Positions 6,576 to 11,886 of a stretch of 15,268 nt of DNA are shown here, piece by piece. The translations under genes and the position numbers were made by a program. The notes beneath the pieces were generated by a model, which was not told the DNA's origin, did not search any database, and saw only the letters and a program-made list of their open reading frames with translations. How positions within the stretch are numbered: the stretch's first letter is position 1; every line of letters begins with the position of its first letter. The stretch is from positions 1 through 15,268 of the forward strand of contig CAMIME010000050.1 of NCBI GenBank assembly GCA_946221035.1, read 5' to 3'. The stretch comes from an uncultured Campylobacter sp. (GTDB lineage Bacteria > Actinomycetota > Actinomycetes > Mycobacteriales > Mycobacteriaceae).

Positions 6576-7253
6576 TTAGGCCTCCTGTCCTGCGCGGGCG
6601 CGCAGCATGCGAGCCGGTGCGACATCCTCGACGGCCTTGCCGCGCTTCGCCGCAACCTCTTCGGGGCGCACGAGCTGCTTCAGGCCGGCAACGGTGGCCT
6701 GGACCACGTTGAGGGCGTTGTCGGAACCGAGGGACTTCGCCAGGATGTCCTGGATACCGGCGCACTCGAGCACCGGGCGGACAGCGCCGCCGGCGATCAC
6801 ACCGGTACCGGGTGCAGCCGGGCGCAGCATCACGATGCCGGCGGCTTCCTCAGCCTGGACCGGGTGCGGGATGGTGCCGCCGATCATCGGGACGCGGAAG
6901 AAGTTCTTGCGAGCTTCCTCGGCACCCTTCTGAATTGCGGCCGGGACTTCCTTTGCCTTGCCGTAGCCGACGCCGACCATGCCCTCACCGTCGCCGACAA
7001 CGACGAGTGCGGTGAAGGACATGTTGCGGCCGCCCTTGACGGTCTTGGCAACACGGTTGATGGTGATGACGCGCTCGATGTACTTATCGCGCTCGTCGTT
7101 CTGGTTGCCGCGGCGGTCGTCGCGGTCACGGCGTCCGCCGCGGCCTCCACGCTCGCCACGCTCACCGCCACGGCCACCACGGCCGCCGCGGTCGTTGTTG
7201 TTGGTGTTCTGCTCGTCGGCGGAGCGCCCGCCGTCGTGTTCACGTTCGGCCAT
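6576..7253 (-). CDS. rpsE: 30S ribosomal protein S5 with Arg/Gly-rich N-terminus
   Basis: S5 lies near the decoding site, contributes to accuracy, and lines the mRNA entry channel. From about residue 57 the product is a standard S5: YIERVITINRVAKTVKGGRN, the RNA-binding VGDGEGMVGVGYGKAKEVPA, and the C-terminal domain with GTGVIAGGAVRPVLECAGIQ and DNALNVVQATVAGLKQL. The first ~56 residues are an extension dominated by Arg, Gly and Asp/Glu, with repeated RGG steps (21-41). An extension of this kind occurs in other corynebacterial S5 proteins as I recall, but the RGG repetition looks expanded. The ATG at 7253 is preceded by GGAAGGA with 7-nt spacing. Confidence 0.97.
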   Translation of the reverse strand: MAEREHDGGRSADEQNTNNNDRGGRGGRGGERGERGGRGGRRDRDDRRGNQNDERDKYIERVITINRVAKTVKGGRNMSFTALVVVGDGEGMVGVGYGKAKEVPAAIQKGAEEARKNFFRVPMIGGTIPHPVQAEEAAGIVMLRPAAPGTGVIAGGAVRPVLECAGIQDILAKSLGSDNALNVVQATVAGLKQLVRPEEVAAKRGKAVEDVAPARMLRARAGQEA

Positions 7254-7293
7254 TACGCGATCCTTCCGTTCATGGTGTTGTTAGCGGTGATCA

Positions 7294-7698
7294 TTAGAAC
7301 TTCAGACCACCTTCACGAGCTGCCTCGGCCAGTGCCTCAACACGGCCGTGGTACTTGTAACCTGCGCGGTCGAAGACGATCTGCTCGATGCCGGCGGCCT
7401 TCGCGCGCTCAGCAACCAGCTCGCCGACCTTGGCAGCCTTTGCCTTCTTGTCGCCCTCCAGGTTGCGCACGTCCGGCTCGATGGACGACGCGGACACGAG
7501 GGTGTGGCCAGCGAGGTCGTCGATGACCTGGACGTGGATGTGGCGGGACGAACGGTGCACGACGAGACGCGGGGTCTCCGGCGTGCCGCGCAGCGTCTTG
7601 CGGATGCGGTTGTGGCGGCGCACACGCGCCTCGCGGCGGCGGGACGAGATGTCCTTGCCCACCGGGGTGCGCTTGGTGTTCTCTGCAGTATTGCTCAT
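7294..7698 (-). CDS. rplR: 50S ribosomal protein L18
   Basis: L18 binds 5S rRNA with L5 and L25 and docks it on the large subunit. The 134-residue product has the basic N-terminus with DISSRRREARVRRHNRIRKT, LRGTPETPRLVVHRSSRHIH, VQVIDDLAGHTLVSASS, and the C-terminal AGIEQIVFDRAGYKYHGRVE with AAREGGLKF. The length fits high-GC Gram-positive L18. It starts 2 bp after the rplF stop, and its ribosome-binding site (GGGTAAG) lies within the end of rplF. Confidence 0.97.
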   Translation of the reverse strand: MSNTAENTKRTPVGKDISSRRREARVRRHNRIRKTLRGTPETPRLVVHRSSRHIHVQVIDDLAGHTLVSASSIEPDVRNLEGDKKAKAAKVGELVAERAKAAGIEQIVFDRAGYKYHGRVEALAEAAREGGLKF

Positions 7699-7700
7699 GA

Positions 7701-8237
7701 TTACTTACCCGTCTTTCCGACCTTGCGACGGATCTGCTCGCCGGCGTAACGGATGCCCTTGCCCTTGTAGGGGTCATCCTTACGCAGACGGCGGATGTTT
7801 GCCGCAATCTGGCCAACCTGCTGCTTGTCAGTGCCTTCGATGGCGAACTTGGTGTTGCCGTCGACGGAGAACGTGACGCCTTCCGGCGCCTCGATCAGGA
7901 TCGGGTGCGAGTAGCCGAGGGCGAACTCGAGGTCCTTGCCCTTCTGCTGCACGCGGTAGCCGACGCCGAAGATCTCCATGTTGATCTTGTAGCCCTCGGT
8001 CACGCCGACAACGAGGTTGTTGATCAGCGAGCGCGACAGGCCGTGCAGCGAGCGGTTCTGGCGGTGGTCGTCCGGACGGGACACCACGATCTGGTTGTCC
8101 TCAACGGAAGCGGAGATCGGGGCCGGGATGTCCAGGCCCATGGTGCCCTTCGGGCCCTTGACCTCAACATGCTGGCCGTCGACCTTTACCTCGACGTTGT
8201 TCGGGATAGCGATGGGTGCGTTACCTACACGCGACAT
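7701..8237 (-). CDS. rplF: 50S ribosomal protein L6
   Basis: L6 lies near the factor-binding region at the base of the L7/L12 stalk. The 178-residue product begins MSRVGNAPIAIPNNVEVKVD and has both L6 repeats; the second contains VTEGYKINMEIFGVGYRVQQ and the signature RRLRKDDPYKGKGIRY near the end. Length matches the family. It follows rpsH by 17 bp with a purine-rich GAGGGAGG upstream, and precedes rplR by 2 bp. Confidence 0.98.
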   Translation of the reverse strand: MSRVGNAPIAIPNNVEVKVDGQHVEVKGPKGTMGLDIPAPISASVEDNQIVVSRPDDHRQNRSLHGLSRSLINNLVVGVTEGYKINMEIFGVGYRVQQKGKDLEFALGYSHPILIEAPEGVTFSVDGNTKFAIEGTDKQQVGQIAANIRRLRKDDPYKGKGIRYAGEQIRRKVGKTGK

Positions 8238-8254
8238 AGTTCTACAACCTCCCT

Positions 8255-8653
8255 CTACCAGACGTAGGCGAGGACTTCCCCACCTACACCCTTCTCTTGG
8301 GCCTGTCGGTCGGTGAGGAGGCCGTAGGACGTGGAGATGATGGCCACGCCCAGGCCGCCGAGCACCTGAGGCAGGTCGTTGGACTTCGCGTACACGCGCA
8401 GACCCGGCTTGGACACGCGGCGCAGGCCCGCGATCGAAGCCTCGCGGGTCGGGCCGTACTTGAGGTCGATGGTGAGCTTCTTGCCCACCTTCTCGTCCTC
8501 AACGTTGTAGTCGTTGATGTAGCCCTCCTGCTTCAAGATCTCGGCGATGTTCACCTTGATCTTGGAGGACGGCATGGACACGCTGTCGTGCTGCGCGTGC
8601 GCTGCGTTGCGCACGCGAGACAGCATGTCCGCGATCGGATCAGTCATGGTCAT
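8255..8653 (-). CDS. rpsH: 30S ribosomal protein S8
   Basis: S8 nucleates folding of the 16S rRNA central domain, and in E. coli it also represses its own operon by binding mRNA. The 132-residue product has MTMTDPIADMLSRVRNAAHA, the MPSSKIKVNIAEILKQEGYI region, and the C-terminal signature GLGVAIISTSYGLLTDRQA with GGEVLAYVW. Two ATGs (8653, 8647) are possible; the first is chosen because the only purine-rich stretch, AAAGGGAAA, lies 11 nt before it. rpsH heads this operon: rplE is not directly upstream. A 339-bp divergent region follows, which probably encodes a long leader for it. Confidence 0.97.
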   Translation of the reverse strand: MTMTDPIADMLSRVRNAAHAQHDSVSMPSSKIKVNIAEILKQEGYINDYNVEDEKVGKKLTIDLKYGPTREASIAGLRRVSKPGLRVYAKSNDLPQVLGGLGVAIISTSYGLLTDRQAQEKGVGGEVLAYVW

Positions 8654-8905
8654 GTCAGTGACCGTTTCCCTTTCTCGTTGCGGTTCCCTTCGAACCCACC
8701 AGTTCGCCTGCGGCGCAAAGGCGCAGCTGGTCGCGTTATCCGTGTGGTCTGTCGGGGGCTACTTCACGCCCCCCACGCTCAGTAGCGTGGGGCGCTCGCC
8801 GCCTCCCTTGCACGCGGTCCGCATGTTGGCGGGGGGCCTGCAACAAAGTTGGTTGTGCATTGCTTTTCGGCTTGCGCACGCCGAAACCTCGGCGCGCAAG
8901 TCCGA
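8654..8905 (-). promoter_or_regulatory. Candidate structured 5' leader of the rpsH operon
   Basis: If transcription starts near 8905, the leader is about 250 nt. It holds three strong inverted repeats. The first is at 8871-8900: CTTGCGC / GCGCAAG outside and GCCGA / TCGGC inside, 12 bp with a 2-nt bulge and 4-nt loop. The second is at 8771-8792: CCCCACGCT / AGCGTGGGG, a perfect 9 bp. The third is at 8754-8773: GGGGGC / GCCCCC. The second and third share bases 8771-8773 and exclude each other. The first competes with TTTCGGC / GCCGAAA (8865-8886). None is followed by a U-tract in either direction. This accounts for most of the 339 bases between rpsH and the amidohydrolase gene; no protein-coding frame is supported there. 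Confidence 0.45.
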
Positions 8906-8911
8906 CGTACG

Positions 8912-8941
8912 AAGCTACCCGTTCATGCAGGAAAAGAGCAA
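8912..8941 (-). promoter_or_regulatory. Candidate rpsH promoter
   Basis: TTGCTC (-35, 8936-8941) and TAGCTT (-10, 8912-8917) on the minus strand are 18 bp apart. This is the best pair found in the divergent region. It would start transcription near 8905 and is about 40 bp from the amidohydrolase -10 reading the other way. Confidence 0.4.
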
Positions 8942-8978
8942 ATCGCGTATCGACGTCCTCCGGTCGCCACCTTCCTTT

Positions 8979-8984
8979 TACACT
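8979..8984 (+). promoter_or_regulatory. Candidate -10 (TACACT) for the amidohydrolase gene, leaderless
   Basis: TACACT ends 8 bases before the ATG at 8993, and no purine-rich ribosome-binding site lies between them. Transcription would start within about two bases of the start codon. The -35 region has no good match. Confidence 0.45.
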
Positions 8985-8992
8985 TGCGCCTT

Positions 8993-10225
8993 ATGCAGTC
9001 CTCTCTACGGCAACTTCTGGCGACGTTGGAACTCACACGTGAAGCGCGCGAGGCGCTCTACGTCTGGTTCCACCAGCACCCGGAGTTGTCCCTGCAAGAG
9101 GCCCAAACTGCGTCCAAGATCCGCTCCCGCTTGGACGCCCTCCAGTTGGCGTACACCGAGGTCGGCGACACCGGCACGGTGTGCGTGGTCCACAACGGCC
9201 CCGGGTCGGTCGTAGCTATCCGCGCGGACATCGACGGCCTGCCCGTCAAGGAGCGCTCCGGCAAGCCCTATGCGTCGAAGGCGCGCCAGGTCGATGCGGT
9301 GAGCGGGCACGCGGAGTGGGTGTCGCACACCTGCGGCCACGACTTCCACATCATGGGCGTGCTCGGCGCGCTCGAGGCCTTCGCCGCGAACCGTGACGCG
9401 TGGTCCGGCACCCTGATCGCCGTGTTCCAACCGGCCGAAGAGGCGTACGCCGGCTCCCGGGTCATGCTGGCCAACGGCATCCGCGAGGCCATGCCGAAAC
9501 CCGACGTCTACCTCGGCCAACACGTCCTACCCTTCCTGCCCGCCGGGTGGGTGGGCACCCACCCGGGGCCTTTTATGTCGCAGGCGTTCTCGGCGCAGAT
9601 CGAGGTCTTTGGCAAGGGCACCCACGGTTCCATGCCGGAAAAAGGTGTGGATACGGTGCTGCTCGCCTCGAACATCGTCACCCGCCTGCACACCGTGGTC
9701 GCCCGCGAGATCGAGGCGAAGGACACCGCGGTGCTCACGGTGGGCTCCGTGCACTCCGGGGTGAAGGCGAACGTGATCCCGGAATCCGCCGAGCTGCGTG
9801 TGAACACCCGGGCCTACACGCGTGCTGTAAGCGACAAGCTGCGCAGCGCAATCATCCGCATCGTGCGCGGTGAATGCATTTCCGCCGGCAGCCCGCGCGA
9901 GCCGGAGATCACCTTCTACGACGAGTACCCGCTGACCGACAACAACCCGGTGATCACCGACCGCGTCCGCGACGCCTTCGACGCCCACTTCGGGGACGAA
10001 TCGATCGAGCTCGGCCAGATACCCGCCTCCGAGGATTTCTCCATCATCCCCGACACGCTCGGCGTGCCCTACACCTACTGGGGCCTCGGCGGCTTCGCCG
10101 AATGGGAGGGCGCACCCGGCAACCACTCCCCGGAGTTCGCGCCCGACCTGCAGCCCACACTCGACCGCGCGGCGGAGGCCATGATCGTGGCGGCCGCCGC
10201 GTGGTTGACCGATGGGGAAGATTAG
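8993..10225 (+). CDS. M20D-family amidohydrolase (aminoacylase/hippurate hydrolase type)
   Basis: Members are cytoplasmic two-metal hydrolases that cleave N-acyl amino acids such as hippurate, indole-3-acetyl amino acids or N-acetylated substrates. The exact substrate cannot be read from sequence. The 410-residue product has the metal-binding motif SHTCGHDFH (Cys114, His116), the acid pair in FQPAEE (Glu149, Glu150), His177 in GQHVLP, and His378 in NHSPEF. FGKGTHGSMPEKGVD (His211) belongs to the lid/dimerisation domain. ADIDGLPV (79-86) is the usual substrate-side loop. I start at the ATG at 8993 (MQSSLRQLL) rather than an in-frame ATG 144 bases upstream, because the latter adds a basic segment with no family match and runs through the rpsH leader. 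It converges on the DUF2786 gene, 15 bp away. Confidence 0.92.
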   Translation: MQSSLRQLLATLELTREAREALYVWFHQHPELSLQEAQTASKIRSRLDALQLAYTEVGDTGTVCVVHNGPGSVVAIRADIDGLPVKERSGKPYASKARQVDAVSGHAEWVSHTCGHDFHIMGVLGALEAFAANRDAWSGTLIAVFQPAEEAYAGSRVMLANGIREAMPKPDVYLGQHVLPFLPAGWVGTHPGPFMSQAFSAQIEVFGKGTHGSMPEKGVDTVLLASNIVTRLHTVVAREIEAKDTAVLTVGSVHSGVKANVIPESAELRVNTRAYTRAVSDKLRSAIIRIVRGECISAGSPREPEITFYDEYPLTDNNPVITDRVRDAFDAHFGDESIELGQIPASEDFSIIPDTLGVPYTYWGLGGFAEWEGAPGNHSPEFAPDLQPTLDRAAEAMIVAAAAWLTDGED

Positions 10226-10244
10226 GGCCTTTAGCAGGGCCTAA
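10222..10244. terminator. Inverted repeat between convergent genes
   Basis: TTAGGGCC and GGGCCTAA pair over eight positions with one G-G mismatch and a 7-nt loop. The repeat includes the stop codons of both convergent genes. No U-tract follows on either strand, so it is only a candidate bidirectional terminator. Confidence 0.35.
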
Positions 10245-10957
10245 AACGGCAGCGCCGGCCTTGCCTGGACCCGAGTCTGGCCGAGATCTGAACGGTCGCC
10301 CGCGTCGTGGCCTTCGAAGAACGCATTCGCGTCGAGCGAGCGGTTCGACTGATGGCCCGTCAAGTAGAGGCCCTCTTGTGCCAGGTAGTCGGCTTGGGCG
10401 GCGTGGGCTTTATCGGAGTCGTCGAGAAGCATAAGCGCGTACTCCCCGTCCGCCTCTGCGGCGCGCGCCTCGGCTGCCACGAGGCGTGAGGCGATGCTGG
10501 CTGCGAATCCGCCCATGTAGGAGCGGCGCAGCACCACCGTCGACTGCGCCCAGCTCTTCGCCCGCTGCCTGCGCGCGCCGGCCATCATCACCGGCAGGAG
10601 GAGGGAATACAGCATGTCCATGCGGTCGAGGTGGCGGCGCAGACCGAAGACGGTAACGCTTTCAACCCGCGTCGACCGCGGGACCCGGTAGGTAAACCCG
10701 GTGCAGTGCAACCCGGCCGCAATGGCGTGCAACAGGTGCGCCTGCATCTCGGTGTACGAACCGGTGAATTGGTAGTGGCGGTGCTCGACGGCGTCGCCGT
10801 CGTCAGCTTGATGCAGGTCGCGCTGCTCGAATCCGTACTGCGCCATCATGGCGAAGGCCTTCTCGTAGAACACGTCCCCTTCGGGTGTCCCCTCCCTGTC
10901 CTTAGCCTGGTTGAGCAGTTTTTGTACGCGTTGTTTCAGTTTCTCGTCGGTTGCCAT
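10241..10957 (-). CDS. DUF2786 domain protein
   Basis: The function of this family is unknown; members occur in Actinobacteria and phages. In the 238-residue product the N-terminal ~45 residues match my memory of DUF2786: KLKQRVQKLLNQAKDREGTP, then a segment with EKAFAMMAQYGFEQRDL, i.e. short helices with the KLL...A and MAQYG pattern. The rest (~57-220) is mixed alpha/beta, with a YTEMQAHLLHAIAAGLHC stretch and a helical SYMGGFAASIASRLVAAEAR region; no catalytic motif was recognised. No signal peptide or membrane span is seen, so it is probably cytoplasmic. The ATG at 10957 is preceded by AAGGGTGGGG. It diverges from the fdhD-like gene. Confidence 0.75.
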   Translation of the reverse strand: MATDEKLKQRVQKLLNQAKDREGTPEGDVFYEKAFAMMAQYGFEQRDLHQADDGDAVEHRHYQFTGSYTEMQAHLLHAIAAGLHCTGFTYRVPRSTRVESVTVFGLRRHLDRMDMLYSLLLPVMMAGARRQRAKSWAQSTVVLRRSYMGGFAASIASRLVAAEARAAEADGEYALMLLDDSDKAHAAQADYLAQEGLYLTGHQSNRSLDANAFFEGHDAGDRSDLGQTRVQARPALPF

Positions 10958-11004
10958 GAGGCCCCACCCTTTCCCCTGTAGGTAGTGAATGTCGGTTGTG
11001 TGTA

Positions 11005-11010
11005 GTTATA
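11005..11010 (-). promoter_or_regulatory. Candidate -10 (TATAAC) for the DUF2786 gene
   Basis: TATAAC on the minus strand lies 48 bp upstream of the start codon and would give a leader of about 40 nt containing the ribosome-binding site. No clear -35 was found. A DnaA box lies about 30 bp further upstream. Confidence 0.35.
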
Positions 11011-11039
11011 TCGCCCCCGCCGACATTTCCCCGCCAGCC

Positions 11040-11048
11040 TGTGGATAA
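11040..11048 (-). promoter_or_regulatory. DnaA box (TTATCCACA)
   Basis: The minus strand reads TTATCCACA, an exact match to the classical DnaA-box consensus. It lies in the intergenic region between the DUF2786 and fdhD-like genes, 24 bp from a second box in the same orientation. Confidence 0.55.
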
Positions 11049-11063
11049 CTCGAGATATCCGCC

Positions 11064-11072
11064 TGTGCATAA
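11064..11072 (-). promoter_or_regulatory. DnaA box (TTATGCACA)
   Basis: The minus strand reads TTATGCACA, which fits TTATNCACA. It has the same orientation as the box at 11040-11048. It covers the expected -35 position of the candidate promoter with -10 at 11089-11094, so binding there could interfere with transcription of the fdhD-like gene. Confidence 0.5.
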
Positions 11073-11088
11073 CCGGGATCGCTGCAGG

Positions 11089-11094
11089 TACGAT
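11089..11094 (+). promoter_or_regulatory. Candidate -10 (TACGAT) upstream of the fdhD-like gene
   Basis: TACGAT ends six bases before an ATG at 11101, so the transcript would start at or next to that ATG. The fdhD-like start codon is 36 bases further on. Confidence 0.4.
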
Positions 11095-11100
11095 CGCCGC

Positions 11101-11133
11101 ATGCTCGATTTGGACTCTCCCGCAGAAAGGTGA
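11101..11133 (+). other. Possible leaderless 10-codon upstream ORF (MLDLDSPAER)
   Basis: A 10-codon frame with TGA at 11131-11133 ends 3 bases before the fdhD-like ATG at 11137. Its ATG is positioned for leaderless translation from the TACGAT element. The ribosome-binding site of the next gene (GAAAGG) lies inside its last codons, so its translation could be coupled to that gene. There is no amino-acid bias suggestive of attenuation. It may be chance. Confidence 0.25.
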
Positions 11134-11136
11134 CCG

Positions 11137-11886
11137 ATGGGCAGGATGAAACGCAGGCTCGCGGTGACGCGGGTGGGGGTTGACGGAGGCGTCGATACGC
11201 GTGCTGGCGAAGTGGTTGTGGAGGAGCCGCTGGAGGTGCGTGCCGCCGGTACCACTGTGGTGCTCACGGGGCGCACGCCCGGCCACGACGTGGAGCTGGC
11301 GCACGGGTACTTGCTGGCAGAGGGCATGATTCACGGGGCGGACGACGTCGTGGAGGCCCGCTACTGCGGCGGAGCGGTCGGCGGCGAGAACAGCTACAAC
11401 CTCCTCGACGTGCAGTTGCGGGGCCACCTCATCTCCCCGATTCCGGCCGCCGCGTGCGGGATTACGGCCGAGCAGCGGGTTGAGGACGTGCTGCACCGCG
11501 TCCTGGTGCGCCCGCAACCGCAGCCGGTCGAGCCTAGCGAGGTATTCGCGCTGGCCACCGAGATCGAAGCGCGGCGCGGCAAGGTGCCGGTCGCCTCCGC
11601 GGGTGACGTGCTCAGGGAGGACGTCGGCTCAACCAATGCGGTGGCGAAGGTCGTGGGGCGATTGCTTCTCGACGGCTCCGTGCCCACCCACACCACCCTC
11701 ACCCTCGATAGCCGGGTCACCTTCCCGGTGATGCGCCTGGCGGCCGCGGCCGGGTTCGCGCAGGTGGTCACTACATCCGACGCGACCTCGCTCGCTGTCG
11801 ATCTGGCGCGCGGTGCCGGCATCGCGTTGATCGGCGAGGCCTCCGAAACCGGCTTTGCCCTGTACTCGGGCTCGGTCGCAGGTTAG
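11137..11886 (+). CDS. Divergent FdhD-like protein (formate dehydrogenase accessory family)
   Basis: FdhD proteins pass sulfur to the Mo/W-bis-MGD cofactor, making formate dehydrogenases active. The 249-residue product has the family N-terminal core VVVEEPLEVRAAG, LTGRTPGHDVELAHGYLLAE, and the C-terminal DATSLAVDLARGAGIALIGE. Several signature residues are altered. The usual CGVCG-type motif is ACGIT here (Cys107 kept, second Cys replaced by Thr110). The TGGxHxA segment is missing and the region between Cys107 and EDVG is about 20 residues shorter. EDVGRHNAVDK has become EDVGSTNAVAK (161-171). It is also shorter than the usual ~270-300 residues. The ATG at 11137 has AAAGG 6 nt upstream. No formate dehydrogenase gene is in the window. 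It could be a paralogue with a changed role or a decaying copy. Confidence 0.8.
   Translation: MGRMKRRLAVTRVGVDGGVDTRAGEVVVEEPLEVRAAGTTVVLTGRTPGHDVELAHGYLLAEGMIHGADDVVEARYCGGAVGGENSYNLLDVQLRGHLISPIPAAACGITAEQRVEDVLHRVLVRPQPQPVEPSEVFALATEIEARRGKVPVASAGDVLREDVGSTNAVAKVVGRLLLDGSVPTHTTLTLDSRVTFPVMRLAAAAGFAQVVTTSDATSLAVDLARGAGIALIGEASETGFALYSGSVAG

Noticed and set aside
4834..7526. Three long plus-strand frames opposite secY, rplO, rpmD and rpsE
   Set aside because: These are GC-driven shadows of conserved genes and lack ribosome-binding sites or family motifs.
8754..8792. Intrinsic terminator in the rpsH/amidohydrolase intergenic region
   Set aside because: The stems are strong but no U-tract follows on either strand, and both flanking genes are transcribed away from it, so a terminator is not needed.
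8950..8966. Repeat of ATCGACGNCCTCCGGTC shared with 1946-1962
   Set aside because: One mismatch in 17-18 bases between two GC-rich sites is within chance expectation for a 15-kb window, and the contexts differ.
8849..8992. N-terminal extension of the amidohydrolase from an upstream in-frame ATG
   Set aside because: The extra 48 residues are basic with no M20 similarity, run through the hairpins of the rpsH leader, and lack a ribosome-binding site. The ATG at 8993 gives the usual family length.
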